Source: an uncultured Arthrobacter sp.
Lineage (GTDB): Bacteria; Actinomycetota; Actinomycetes; Actinomycetales; Micrococcaceae
Assembly (NCBI RefSeq): GCF_947495145.1
Contig: NZ_CANLXP010000019.1
Location: forward strand, 1-63,430
Direction: 5' to 3'
DNA: 63,430 bases
This document shows, in pieces, positions 1-8,262 of this stretch. Every line of letters begins with the position of its first letter. Position 1 is the stretch's first letter. The position numbers were made by a program, and so were the translations under genes. The notes beneath the pieces are model-generated. The model worked only from the letters and a program-made list of their open reading frames with translations. It was not told where the DNA came from and did not search any database.

Positions 1-6
1 GCACAC

Positions 7-44
7 GGTGACCGCGCCCCGTTGCGGGGCGGTGCCGGGTCACC
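7..44. other. Nested inverted repeat at left edge
   Basis: GGTGACC (7-13) pairs with GGTCACC (38-44), enclosing a second hairpin CGCCCCG / CGGGGCG (15-21 and 25-31) with a 3-nt loop. It could be a terminator of a gene to the left of the window or a cruciform. No T-run follows, so the role is uncertain. Confidence 0.35.
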
Positions 45-146
45 GGCGGGCGTTACACCACTCTAAGGGGCACTACTGTCCGGCACCCGTCAAGGGTGGA
101 GAAGGGCTTCTAACCGGGCAACCTTATAGCCCGAATTACAAGCTGA

Positions 147-162
147 GGTTTCACGTGAAACC
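147..162. other. parS: parS site 1
   Basis: Perfect 16-bp palindrome GGTTTCACGTGAAACC. The core GTTTCACGTGAAAC is the conserved ParB-binding centromere sequence; only the outermost pair differs from the TGTTTCACGTGAAACA consensus. Confidence 0.9.
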
Positions 163-576
163 GTCATAAGCACTCTCCATCGAAACGAAGTTCTAATCGA
201 GAACGGACACCCCAACGCCGCACCAACCTCCGGATAAGAGGAAATTCGCCCTCAGCAGCTCGGGGCGCCGCGCGGGCTTGCTTCCTTCAAGCGATAGTGG
301 CACGGCACTGATACTGGGTCGACTCTTGAGAAGGCCTTCAACCAGGCGGTTGCTCCTGATAGCTCGCGTTCGTTCACAAACCTTATTGTCCTGACTGGAC
401 ACCAGGGCGATGCCGACGGCAGCTAAACGTAGCATCGACATCACCAGATGGTTAAACCACGCACGGGTAGCGCAATGTCATCTAAGCCAGGAGCGTGAAC
501 GTCCGATCGCGCACAACTCCTGTCGGATCTGTCCCTCGATAGCCGATCTTGACCCCTCCAGGCCGACCACGGCAAG

Positions 577-592
577 CGTTTCACGTGAAACA
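577..592. other. parS: parS site 2
   Basis: CGTTTCACGTGAAACA has the complete 14-bp parS core; the outer pair is C/A, so the full 16-mer is not symmetric. It lies in non-coding DNA. Confidence 0.9.
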
Positions 593-993
593 GCACCCGC
601 GGCGGCGCTGGTCACTGACGTTAGGACGGACCAACACACGGGCGTCCGACCGGCCAGCTTGCGATGGTTGGTTCGCGTCGCTGCTGGGGAGACGCTGCTA
701 CTAGCGGGGAGCAAAGCCAATAGTTGCTCCCAGACCCCGCTAAGGACACGAGCAGCTCGAGCCCACGAATGAACTGGCAGCTTCGCCCTGCAGAAGTGCG
801 GGGGGCGCGGCGAGTACCACGCGGTCATGCTCGTGCCGGATAGTCGTTGTCGGCGGCGGCCCTTTCGTCGCTCGGACGAGTTCGCAGACGAATGTGGGCC
901 GCGTCCGTCACGTGCCCTTCGCCCCTGACCGAACACAGGTCGTCATAATGTGCTCCAGACGCTAGCCGCCAAATAGGGCGCGCACGAACACTG

Positions 994-1009
994 TGTTTCA
1001 CGTGAAACA
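994..1009. other. parS: parS site 3 (exact consensus)
   Basis: TGTTTCACGTGAAACA, identical to the bacterial consensus parS. It lies in the gene-free region upstream of the window's first gene. Confidence 0.95.
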
Positions 1010-1508
1010 CCCTTACCCGTAGGGGTCGATGTTTGGTCAATCAAGAGATGCGCTGACCACGCACGGGCGCAACAAGTAAGAGATTACTCGCGTCGGTTCT
1101 CGCGTAGTAACCACTTAGCGTGCAGAACAGGCACACCAGTTCGCGCGCGATTAGGAAAGCCGAAGTCGACGTAGCCGGCTTTCCTGGAAGCCGAGGTACC
1201 CGACTCTCCTGGGATTGCGGATCTCCCGTCGCGTGAGCCGGCGGGGGTATAACTGAGATCCACCACTTGTGCCGAAGGGCGTTTGACCGTGTCGTAAATT
1301 GAGAAGTGCGCGGTGCAGCGGGACCCACCAGTGGGCGACATTCTCGCGGCCACAAGCCAATCGACCGTCCGATCAGCTCATTACCCCTCGCCTCTCCCAA
1401 GCCTTGCACTATGCGATCCACCGAACGTTCCTCGACACGCTGCCTCGGGGACCCCAACCAACGGCCGGTCGCTGTCTGAGCGCGTCCCGGCACACCGCCA
1501 CTCGATAC

Positions 1509-1524
1509 TGTTTCACGTGAAACG
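1509..1524. other. parS: parS site 4
   Basis: TGTTTCACGTGAAACG, complete 14-bp core with a single outer mismatch to consensus. Confidence 0.9.
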
Positions 1525-1867
1525 GGCCGGATCCTCCGGATTCCCTCCCGCGGGCGCATCAGGCTCGATCACGATCGACCAACGTGAATGAACCCCGGTC
1601 AGTACGGCAGCGAGAGTCAGCCGCCGCGAATGGGAACGAGCGAAGATCTATCACCTACATGAGCTTTAGAGAGCGCACTCTGAGTGACGAGCGCGCTGAC
1701 AATCACTACAACGCCGTCTCATCTGGATATGTCAGGCGCATACCCTCCTCCAAGACCACCGTCACGCCTTAGCAGGCCCAATTCCCGGGTGGCCTCGATG
1801 GTTGTGACTTCGACGCGTTGCAGGGAGATCCGACCTGGTCTACTGACACAGCCCACAGAAGAGGCGC

Positions 1868-1883
1868 CGTTTCACGTGAAACG
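1868..1883. other. parS: parS site 5, inside a longer perfect palindrome
   Basis: CGTTTCACGTGAAACG sits within a perfect 26-bp palindrome (1863-1888) because GGCGC and GCGCC arms flank it. It starts 21 bp beyond the parB stop codon, so the RNA hairpin may also end parB transcription. Confidence 0.9.
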
Positions 1884-1908
1884 GCGCCGACTCCTTAAGT
1901 GTTCGGAC

Positions 1909-3393
1909 CTACGGGGTGGGAGAAAGAACGCCCATGATTCGATTGAGATCATCGACGCTAGCGAACTCGATGCTGACCCGACCCTTTTTGGCACCCAAAG
2001 TTATCTTTACGTTGGTGTCCAGACGATCCGAGAGCGACGTGGCGAGGTAATCGAGTCTCTCGTGACGCGCACCGGCGCGAGGAGTGCTGGGCTTACTTGG
2101 TCGACGCAATCCGTCGCTCATCGCGACGGCTTCTTCTGTCGAACGAACTGAAAGACCCTCTGCAACCACCCTCTGCGCGAGCTTCTCCATTTCAGCCGGA
2201 TCAGACAAGCCCAGGAGCGCCCGTGCGTGGCCAGCGCTGAGTACCCCTGCTGCCAGCCGTCGCTGCACAAGCGGCGGTAGCTTCATCAACCTCAGAGTAT
2301 TTGAGATCTGCGGACGAGAACGACCGATCCGCGTGGCGAGCTCCTCCTGAGAACAACCGAAATCTTCCAGGAGCTGCTGGTATGCAGCGGCTTCCTCAAG
2401 CGGATTCAGTTGACTACGATGCAAGTTCTCGAGGAGTGCGTCGCGGAGTAGATCATCATCGGTGGTGTCGCGAATGATCGCCGGAACGGAATCAAGCCCG
2501 GCTTCCTTTGATGCGCGCCACCGCCGTTCCCCCATAACCAGCTCATAGCTATGTTCTCCGCCCTCCGGCGAAATGCGAACCACTACAGGCTGCAGCACTC
2601 CGATCTCACGGACTGAGTGCACCAGTTCAGCCATCTCGTCCTCATCGAAGACCGTACGTGGCTGCTTTCGATTTGGGTGGATGGAGTCAATGGCCAGCTC
2701 GGCAAACCGGGCCCCGGGTACCTCCCGCAGCGTTTCACGTGAAACGTCTTCCGCGCCCTCGCCACTGGTTTCTCGAGAACCCGAAGCTACCTCCGGATCA
2801 TTCTCCTCAGCGCCACCGGATTCTGCCTCAGCGTCCGCCGACGGCGAGACATGATCTTCCACCGCGGGATCAACGTCGGGCTCGGTCGCAGCCGCCTCCT
2901 CAGCAATCGGGTCGGTGACAGTCAAATCCTTGATGACCGGCTCGAGGACAGCTGACTTCTCGAGTGCCGGCTCAACAATAGTCTGCTCTATGGCCACTGA
3001 CTCATCGACGATCGGTTCTCGATCTGCCGCCTCAACAGGCTGTGCGGCGACCTTAGCCCCGGGCGTCCCATCCACGGGCTTCTTAGCTTTCGTCGTCGAG
3101 GGCCTTTTCGAAGCCGTCTGGCCCCGTCCATTGGTCCTCTTGGACGGCGCCGTGAGCGCTTCCTTGTTGATCGACGACCTGCCGGTCGAGCGCGAAGAAC
3201 GTTCCTCTTCGCCGCCGCCAGCTCCCTGATCGGCGACACTCTTGGACCCAGCGGAGGGGAAGAAGAGGTCCACCGGGCGGCCTCGCTCAGCCACCCTCGT
3301 GCTCGTGTTGCCGGCGGTATCGCCCTGCTGCTCTGCGCTACTCGGAATGAGCGCGCCGAGTCCTCGACCTAGACCCCTACGCTTCTCGGGCAT
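1909..3393 (-). CDS. parB: Chromosome partitioning protein ParB
   Basis: ParB is a CTP-dependent DNA clamp that loads at parS, spreads, and is moved by ParA to segregate the origin. 494 aa. Residues 1-17 (RRGLGRGLGALIP) form the usual ParA-contact motif. The ParB/Srx domain is about 228-310 with the CTP-binding GERRWRA box at 288-294, followed by the LLENLHRSQLNPLEEA segment and a helix-turn-helix (about 350-372). The C-terminal dimerisation domain is about 460-494. Residues about 20-225 are an unusually long acidic Ala/Glu/Pro-rich linker with EP-x-E repeats. ATG start with GAGAGGA upstream. It lies 95 bp downstream of parA on the same strand. A perfect parS lies within the gene, read as VSRET at residues 217-221. 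Confidence 0.97.
   Translation of the reverse strand: MPEKRRGLGRGLGALIPSSAEQQGDTAGNTSTRVAERGRPVDLFFPSAGSKSVADQGAGGGEEERSSRSTGRSSINKEALTAPSKRTNGRGQTASKRPSTTKAKKPVDGTPGAKVAAQPVEAADREPIVDESVAIEQTIVEPALEKSAVLEPVIKDLTVTDPIAEEAAATEPDVDPAVEDHVSPSADAEAESGGAEENDPEVASGSRETSGEGAEDVSRETLREVPGARFAELAIDSIHPNRKQPRTVFDEDEMAELVHSVREIGVLQPVVVRISPEGGEHSYELVMGERRWRASKEAGLDSVPAIIRDTTDDDLLRDALLENLHRSQLNPLEEAAAYQQLLEDFGCSQEELATRIGRSRPQISNTLRLMKLPPLVQRRLAAGVLSAGHARALLGLSDPAEMEKLAQRVVAEGLSVRSTEEAVAMSDGLRRPSKPSTPRAGARHERLDYLATSLSDRLDTNVKITLGAKKGRVSIEFASVDDLNRIMGVLSPTP
2731..2746. other. parS: Intragenic parS inside parB
   Basis: Perfect palindrome CGTTTCACGTGAAACG inside the parB coding sequence at the end of the linker, translated as VSRET. 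A second SRET nearby (about 2764-2777, core TTTCTCGAGAAA) looks like a decayed copy. Confidence 0.9.
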
Positions 3394-3488
3394 GAAACGG
3401 TTCCTCTCGAAGGAGAGCAGACAAACTGCAGCGATTGATAACGCGTTCAGTCTACTGCGGGGGACACCGCCACGCAGGAAGGCGCTCT

Positions 3489-4598
3489 CTAGGAGCGTTC
3501 AGCTATTTCTGCTGCAGCCTCAAGATAGGACAGCGCGCCACTCGAGGAGGGATCGTAGGTGAGCACCGTCTGCTGGTAGCTCGGAGCCTCGGATATTCGT
3601 ACTGACCGAGGTACTACAGCTTTCAACACCTGGTCAGGAAAGTGTTCGCGAACCTCTGCGGCAACTTGGGCAGCGAGATTGGTGCGCCCGTCGTACATCG
3701 TCAGCAGGATAGTAGAGACAACCAGCTCAGCGTTGAGATGCTTCTGAATCATCTCAATGTTCTTGAGAAGCTGGCTCAACCCTTCAAGGGCGTAATACTC
3801 GCACTGGATCGGGATAAGTACTTCCCGCGCCGCGACGAACGCGTTCACGGTCAGTAGGCCGAGGCTGGGCGGGCAATCAATGAAGATGTAGTCCAGTCGC
3901 TCCTCCCCATTCTCCGCGCGCTCCTTCGCATAGAGATCGATCGCACGACGAAGGCGCTGCTCGCGAGCGACAAGGGACACCAGCTCGATTTCAGCGCCGG
4001 CCAAATGAATTGTCGCCGGCGCACAGATCAAATTAGGGACGTCAGGGCAGGGTGCAACAACGCCGGATAACGGCAGGTCATCGATGAGCACGTCATAGAT
4101 ACTGTCTACTTCCGCGTGGTGCTCGATGCCCAGCGCGGTGGAGGCGTTCCCTTGCGGGTCAATGTCGATGACGAGCACGTTCAAACCCGCCGATGCGAGG
4201 CCAGCGGCCAGATTGACCGTGGTGGTTGTCTTACCCACACCGCCCTTTTGGTTACTTACCGTGAGAACACGCGTCTCGGCTGGCCGGCGAAGCTTCCGTC
4301 CCAACAACTTCTCGCGGCGTCGGGTCTCGGACGCCAGCTCGCGCGCTAGAGGGGTGCTGTCGTCCAGAACGTCCATCACGTTCTTGGCATTTCCATTCGA
4401 TTTCACTCTTGTGGCCTGACTCGAATCGATTACCCCGTGCACTGCCACTGTTTCACGTGAAACAATGCCTGTGTTTATGGGGTTTGAAAACACTTCCGGT
4501 TGAATATCGGCGATAGTGATAGCCAGAGAAGAAGTCATCGTCGACGTAGGCTGCTCACGTCGCGTGGCAGAATTCTTCGTCACAAGCGCCTCGCTCAC
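3489..4598 (-). CDS. parA: Chromosome partitioning ATPase ParA
   Basis: ParA is the Walker-type ATPase that binds nucleoid DNA and relocates ParB-parS complexes. The deviant Walker A motif KGGVGKTT is at about 118-125, followed by DIDPQGNAS and FIDCPPSLGLLTVNA, both typical of ParA/Soj. The ATPase core starts near residue 108, preceded by an about 107-aa N-terminal extension containing VSRET (46-50) encoded by a parS. The start is uncertain: the GTG at 4598 has no obvious ribosome-binding site, and in-frame ATGs exist at 4538 and 4376. If the true start is 4376 the parS would be upstream, not coding. It follows rsmG by about 100 bp. Confidence 0.95.
   Translation of the reverse strand: MSEALVTKNSATRREQPTSTMTSSLAITIADIQPEVFSNPINTGIVSRETVAVHGVIDSSQATRVKSNGNAKNVMDVLDDSTPLARELASETRRREKLLGRKLRRPAETRVLTVSNQKGGVGKTTTTVNLAAGLASAGLNVLVIDIDPQGNASTALGIEHHAEVDSIYDVLIDDLPLSGVVAPCPDVPNLICAPATIHLAGAEIELVSLVAREQRLRRAIDLYAKERAENGEERLDYIFIDCPPSLGLLTVNAFVAAREVLIPIQCEYYALEGLSQLLKNIEMIQKHLNAELVVSTILLTMYDGRTNLAAQVAAEVREHFPDQVLKAVVPRSVRISEAPSYQQTVLTYDPSSSGALSYLEAAAEIAERS
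4449..4464. other. parS: parS (exact consensus) at the 5' end of parA
   Basis: TGTTTCACGTGAAACA. It falls inside the N-terminal extension of parA if the GTG at 4598 or ATG at 4538 is used, or just upstream of the gene if the ATG at 4376 is used. ParB bound here could autoregulate parAB. Confidence 0.93.
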
Positions 4599-4696
4599 TT
4601 TCTGGTACCGGATGGGTCCACTCTAGGTTATCCGGTGTGATCGAAATACTCGGGCAGACTATCCGACGAGTGCGGAACTTCCCTCTCAATCGGAAG

Positions 4697-5335
4697 TCAG
4701 CGCACGACGACGATGCGGACTACCGTCGTCGGCTCCTCAAGAAGCGAGCCCCCGACCGTCTCAACGCTGGTGCTCTTGCCGCCCAGGCGACGAATGATCT
4801 TGGCCGCCTTTTCCACTTCCTCATGTGCGCTGCGACCCTTGATGGCCAGGACCTCACCAGACCCCTTCAGAAGGGGAATGGTTAGTGAGGCAAGGCCGGA
4901 AAGCGCTGAAACAGCACGCGCAGTCACAACATTCACCGAGAACTTACCCACCGCTTGCTCGGCCCGTCCGCGAAAGATCTCAACGTTGGTCAAACCAAGA
5001 TCGTCGGTCACTTCGCGTAACCAGTTCACTCTTCTCTCAAGAGGCTCTATCAGGTAGAACGTTGCATCCGGGCGCGCTATGGCAAGAGCCAATCCGGGAA
5101 GGCCGGCGCCACTGCCAACATCGGCTACACGGGCGTCTGCGGGTATCAACTCACCTACCACGGCGCAGTTCAGCACATGTCTGTCCCACAAGCGGGGTAC
5201 CTCACGTGGTCCGAGCAGGCCACGCTCAATTCCGGAAGTTGCAAGGTGCTCCACGAATCGCTCGGCAAGTGTCAGGCGCTCACCGAAGATGCTGCGCGCA
5301 GCCTCAAGCTCCTTGGTGCCAATCTCAATCGTCAA
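4697..5335 (-). CDS. rsmG: 16S rRNA (guanine-527-N7)-methyltransferase RsmG
   Basis: Uses S-adenosylmethionine to methylate G527 of 16S rRNA; loss gives low-level streptomycin resistance in other bacteria. 212 aa, normal family length. The SAM-binding motif VADVGSGAGLPGLALA is at about 70-85, and the upstream RLWDRHVLNCAVV is characteristic of RsmG. It lies between jag and parA on the minus strand, the usual bacterial arrangement near oriC. Confidence 0.96.
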   Translation of the reverse strand: MTIEIGTKELEAARSIFGERLTLAERFVEHLATSGIERGLLGPREVPRLWDRHVLNCAVVGELIPADARVADVGSGAGLPGLALAIARPDATFYLIEPLERRVNWLREVTDDLGLTNVEIFRGRAEQAVGKFSVNVVTARAVSALSGLASLTIPLLKGSGEVLAIKGRSAHEEVEKAAKIIRRLGGKSTSVETVGGSLLEEPTTVVRIVVVR

Positions 5336-5368
5336 GGCAATCCCTCCTCCGGCAAAGACAGGCAGACG

Positions 5369-5911
5369 TCAGGACTCCGCCGACACAACGATGTGGCGCC
5401 GCGAACCCTCGCCCTCGGATTCACTGACCATGCCGAGATCAGCCACGATGTCGTGAACGATCTTGCGTTCATAGGCAGACATCGGCGCCAGCGCTACTGC
5501 GTCGCCAGCCGACTTCACCTTGGCAACTGCCTGCTCTGCAATCTCGCGCAGTTCCTTGTTACGGGAATCGCGGAAGCCGTCGATATCCAGAACCAGGCGC
5601 GAGCGGTGCTCAGTCGACGTGAGCACGGAAAGACGTGTCAGTTCCTGCAGGGCTTCCAGTACCTCACCGTCCCGACCGACGAGAGCCTGCAGCCCCTGTG
5701 CATCGTTATCTTCCGACACTATGGAGATGTAGGTACGCCCGTTCCGCACCTCAATGTCGATGTCGCCGTCTATGTCGGCAATGTCGAGGAGTTCCTCGAG
5801 ATAGTCCGCTGCTACGTCGCCTTCGTCCTCGGCTGGACCTCCTCCGTCCTTGCCAACCGTGTCCTCGTTCTCCGTCTCGAGCGTCTCTTCCTGCATGTTG
5901 TCAGTACTCAT
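5369..5911 (-). CDS. jag: KH/R3H RNA-binding protein (Jag/KhpB-like)
   Basis: Cytoplasmic single-stranded nucleic-acid binding protein, usually encoded beside yidC. 180 aa: an acidic N-terminal tail (about 1-45), a KH-like domain (about 50-115) and a C-terminal R3H domain (about 120-178, containing YERKIVHDIVAD and GEGSRRHIVV). The N-terminal Jag-N domain of firmicute Jag is absent, as is normal in actinobacteria. Its ATG overlaps the yidC stop (ATGA at 5908-5911), so translation is coupled. Confidence 0.92.
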   Translation of the reverse strand: MSTDNMQEETLETENEDTVGKDGGGPAEDEGDVAADYLEELLDIADIDGDIDIEVRNGRTYISIVSEDNDAQGLQALVGRDGEVLEALQELTRLSVLTSTEHRSRLVLDIDGFRDSRNKELREIAEQAVAKVKSAGDAVALAPMSAYERKIVHDIVADLGMVSESEGEGSRRHIVVSAES

Positions 5912-6870
5912 TTGCGTTTCCTGTTCTTGCGCTGAGGCTGTACTCGTTGAGCTCGGGGTGGTGTCACTGCTTCAACCGCCGGCTCACTCTTTTTCTCACC
6001 AAGCAAAGGGACCATGGGGAGGCCCTTCTTTGCCCGGCGCTCAGCCAGGGCCTTAGCGGCGGGAGATCCAGGCGTGGGCATCCGCCTGATGACGTAGAAC
6101 TGCTGCACCATAGTCCACAGGTTGGTGGTGGTCCAGTAGATCAGCACACCAATGGGGAAGTTGATACCACCAACGCCGAAGACCAGCGGCAGGATGTACA
6201 GCATGATCTTCTGCTGACGCATGAAGGGACTCTGCATCGCCTCTTCGGACATGTTCTTCGCCATGATCTGCTTCTGCGTGATGAACTGCGAGGCAGTCAT
6301 TGCCAGAATCATGATGATGGAGAGGATGGCCACAGAACCATGCCCAGGGGTACCCCAACCGTGAAGGAGGGATGAGGAGAGCGGAGCCCCGAAAATCTCG
6401 GCGGCATCGAACTGACGGACGTCCTCTACCGTGAGTGCGCCGATTCCTTCGCCATCCCGGCTTGCAGACGATACGCCATTTAGAACTGTGAACAGGGCGA
6501 AGAAGAACGGCATCTGGATCAGGATCGGCAGACAGGCAGCAAACGGGTTTGTTCCGTGCTTCTTGTATAGGGCCATCTGCTCCTGCGTCATTGCCTGGCG
6601 CGAGAGCTGATCCGTCTTGCCCTTGTACTTCTGCTGCAGCTTCCTAAGGTCTGGCTGCAGGGCCTGCATTCCGCGCTGCGCCTTGATCTGCTTGACGAAG
6701 ACCGGGATCAACGCGGCACGGATCACCACCACGAGGCCAACAATGGACAGTGTCCAGGTCCAGCCCGAGGCCGCTTCCATTCCGAGGAAGGTGAATCCTT
6801 CGTGGAAGGCCCACATAACCCAGGACACCAGCCAGCGGAAGGGCAGGAGAATCGTCTCGAAGAAATCCAT
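5908..6870 (-). CDS. yidC: Membrane protein insertase YidC
   Basis: YidC/Oxa1-type insertase that places membrane proteins with or without SecYEG. About 320 aa. The start at 6870 (MDFFETILLPF) is preferred because TGAGGAGC lies at proper distance; an upstream start at 6909 would overlap yidD and has no such site. Membrane segments are visible at the N-terminus (LVSWVMWAFHEGF), near WTLSIVGLVVVIRAALIPVF, around ACLPILIQMPFFFALFTVL, and two near the C-terminus. The basic tail (QRVQPQRKNRKRK) is typical for ribosome contact. It overlaps jag downstream. Confidence 0.96.
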   Translation of the reverse strand: MDFFETILLPFRWLVSWVMWAFHEGFTFLGMEAASGWTWTLSIVGLVVVIRAALIPVFVKQIKAQRGMQALQPDLRKLQQKYKGKTDQLSRQAMTQEQMALYKKHGTNPFAACLPILIQMPFFFALFTVLNGVSSASRDGEGIGALTVEDVRQFDAAEIFGAPLSSSLLHGWGTPGHGSVAILSIIMILAMTASQFITQKQIMAKNMSEEAMQSPFMRQQKIMLYILPLVFGVGGINFPIGVLIYWTTTNLWTMVQQFYVIRRMPTPGSPAAKALAERRAKKGLPMVPLLGEKKSEPAVEAVTPPRAQRVQPQRKNRKRK

Positions 6871-6883
6871 AATCTGTTGCTCC

Positions 6884-7237
6884 TCAGGCCGCTGGGCGGC
6901 TTTCCTCATCTGCAGGAATCACCGGGTGATTCAGCACTACAATCTGTGGTTCTTCACCGGATGCAAAACGTCGTCCCCCGGAAGGCACATGGTCTACTCC
7001 GCCGTCGTTCCAGGGGTGACAGCGACATAGCCGCCTGGCAGCGAACCAGGAACCCTTCAGCGCACCGTGCACCACCACTGCCTCGAGCGCGTACGCCGAG
7101 CAGGAAGGGAAAAAGCGGCATACCGGCCCGTACAGAGGTGAGATCACGCGGCGGTATCCCACCAGAAGCCCGATGAGGACGGCGCGGGGCAGCGAAGCAA
7201 GCCGAGACAAGTTCGACGGCGAATGATCCGCTGTCAT
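6884..7237 (-). CDS. yidD: Membrane protein insertion efficiency factor YidD
   Basis: Small membrane-associated protein assisting YidC. 117 aa with the family core: [28 protein letters not shown] and CRCHPW, carrying the conserved cysteines. An amphipathic N-terminal helix precedes it. The C-terminal tail (about 85-117) is variable. Its ATG overlaps the rnpA stop (ATGA at 7234-7237). Confidence 0.95.
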   Translation of the reverse strand: MTADHSPSNLSRLASLPRAVLIGLLVGYRRVISPLYGPVCRFFPSCSAYALEAVVVHGALKGSWFAARRLCRCHPWNDGGVDHVPSGGRRFASGEEPQIVVLNHPVIPADEESRPAA

Positions 7238-7608
7238 TTGCCGTCTTCCTTTCTGCCGCCGCTCTTACTGAACCGCTTTACACTCGATGCCAGACACCGC
7301 TCAAAATCGGAGCTGAGGTCAAACCAACTCGCAGACGCCGCCGGGGGCAACGCCCGAACTACAACATCGAGTCCGACCGGTCGCTGAGCGAGCGCTGACG
7401 CTGCTGCTTCTCTCAGTCTCCTCTTAACGAGGTTCCGTGTGACAGCGTTCCCCACACTCTTTGAGACGATGAAGCCGAACCGTGAAGGCGTACCCGTTCC
7501 GGTTCCTACCGCATATAACACCAAGTTCCGGCACCCTGACCGGGCACCGGAACGTACGGTGTGAGAGAAATCTGTTGCCGTCCGAACTCGGTGGGCGGTA
7601 GACAGCAC
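7234..7608 (-). CDS. rnpA: Ribonuclease P protein component
   Basis: Protein subunit of RNase P, which matures the 5' ends of tRNAs. 124 aa with [23 protein letters not shown] (about 45-67) holding the diagnostic RNxVKRRLR motif. GTG start at 7608, with GGAG six bases upstream. It sits between rpmH and yidD, its conserved location. Confidence 0.96.
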   Translation of the reverse strand: MLSTAHRVRTATDFSHTVRSGARSGCRNLVLYAVGTGTGTPSRFGFIVSKSVGNAVTRNLVKRRLREAAASALAQRPVGLDVVVRALPPAASASWFDLSSDFERCLASSVKRFSKSGGRKEDGK

Positions 7609-7672
7609 CTGGAGCTCCGTGACGGTCAGGGCGCCGTTGGTTGGCCAGCGCCGGCGGACGGATTAACTGAGG

Positions 7673-7810
7673 TTAAGCCGAAAGCTCGGTGCGTCCCTTG
7701 CCGCGGCGCGCGGACAGAATGGCACGACCGGCACGGGTCCGCATGCGAAGACGGAAACCGTGCTTCTTGGCACGACGGCGGTTATTCGGCTGAAAGGTCC
7801 GCTTGCTCAC
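7673..7810 (-). CDS. rpmH: 50S ribosomal protein L34
   Basis: 45-aa, highly basic ribosomal protein beginning [19 protein letters not shown]. The GTG at 7810 is chosen as start because it precedes the universally conserved SKRTFQP sequence and has CTGGAG eight bases upstream; a longer frame begins at 7855 without support. First gene of the rpmH-rnpA-yidD-yidC-jag series on the minus strand. Confidence 0.97.
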   Translation of the reverse strand: MSKRTFQPNNRRRAKKHGFRLRMRTRAGRAILSARRGKGRTELSA

Positions 7811-8262
7811 TGTGATACTCCAGAACGTTCTTGGCATGCGCTGCCGTTGCAACAAGGGGGAAGAACGGGCTGGCGCAATGAAGTTGTAGTACGTCCACCT
7901 TGGCTTACCCCGGCATACTGTTCAGCACGTGGCTGACGGTACGGAGGCATGCGAAATGCAGACATAAAGGACTACATAACGTTAGGGCACCGGGTGCACG
8001 ACGGTCAAACCGGAGGCAGGTCTGCCTGAAGCGCAGGTCTGCGGAAACTCTGTGGACAACTGGCGAGCCGCACGCTGCAGAAAGCAGCTCGCAGGGACCT
8101 TGTTGTGATCATTATCCACAGGTGGGGTTCCAGCTGTCCTGTGGACTTTTCATCGTCTACTGTTGCCGGATGACGCATTTATCCACGTGCTGTGTATAAC
8201 TCTGTGGATGAGTGCCCCAACACGGCCTGGACACCTGTTTTGAACTTCAATTGAGGACGCGA
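7811..8262. other. oriC: rpmH-dnaA intergenic region with DnaA boxes
   Basis: Divergent region holding promoters for rpmH and dnaA. DnaA-box matches cluster near dnaA: TGTGGACAA (8051-8059), TTATCCACA (8113-8121, perfect), TGTGGACTT (8141-8149), TTATCCACG (8179-8187), TGTGTATAA (8191-8199) and TGTGGATGA (8203-8211). These probably give dnaA autoregulation and may form the second arm of a bipartite origin. Confidence 0.75.

Larger units (their letters stand above)
1..1908. other. Gene-free origin-proximal region carrying parS sites
   Basis: About 1.9 kb with no convincing protein gene. The open frames here are short, overlap on both strands, lack good ribosome-binding sites, and several simply read through parS palindromes (giving VSRET or FHVKR peptides). 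The only clear elements are five 16-bp parS-type palindromes and the hairpin at 7-44. Its place just beyond the parB stop, on the far side of parAB from oriC, fits a centromere region for ParB loading. Confidence 0.7.

Noticed and set aside
193-1772. Several 60- to 170-aa open frames in the first 1.9 kb
   Set aside because: They overlap on both strands, lack good starts, and have no recognisable domains. Several contain translated parS sequence, showing they are by-products.
8191-8212. True duplication of gyrB sequence upstream of dnaA
   Set aside because: The match ends sharply and can be explained by two DnaA boxes and a conserved protein motif; noted as a finding but not as a duplication.
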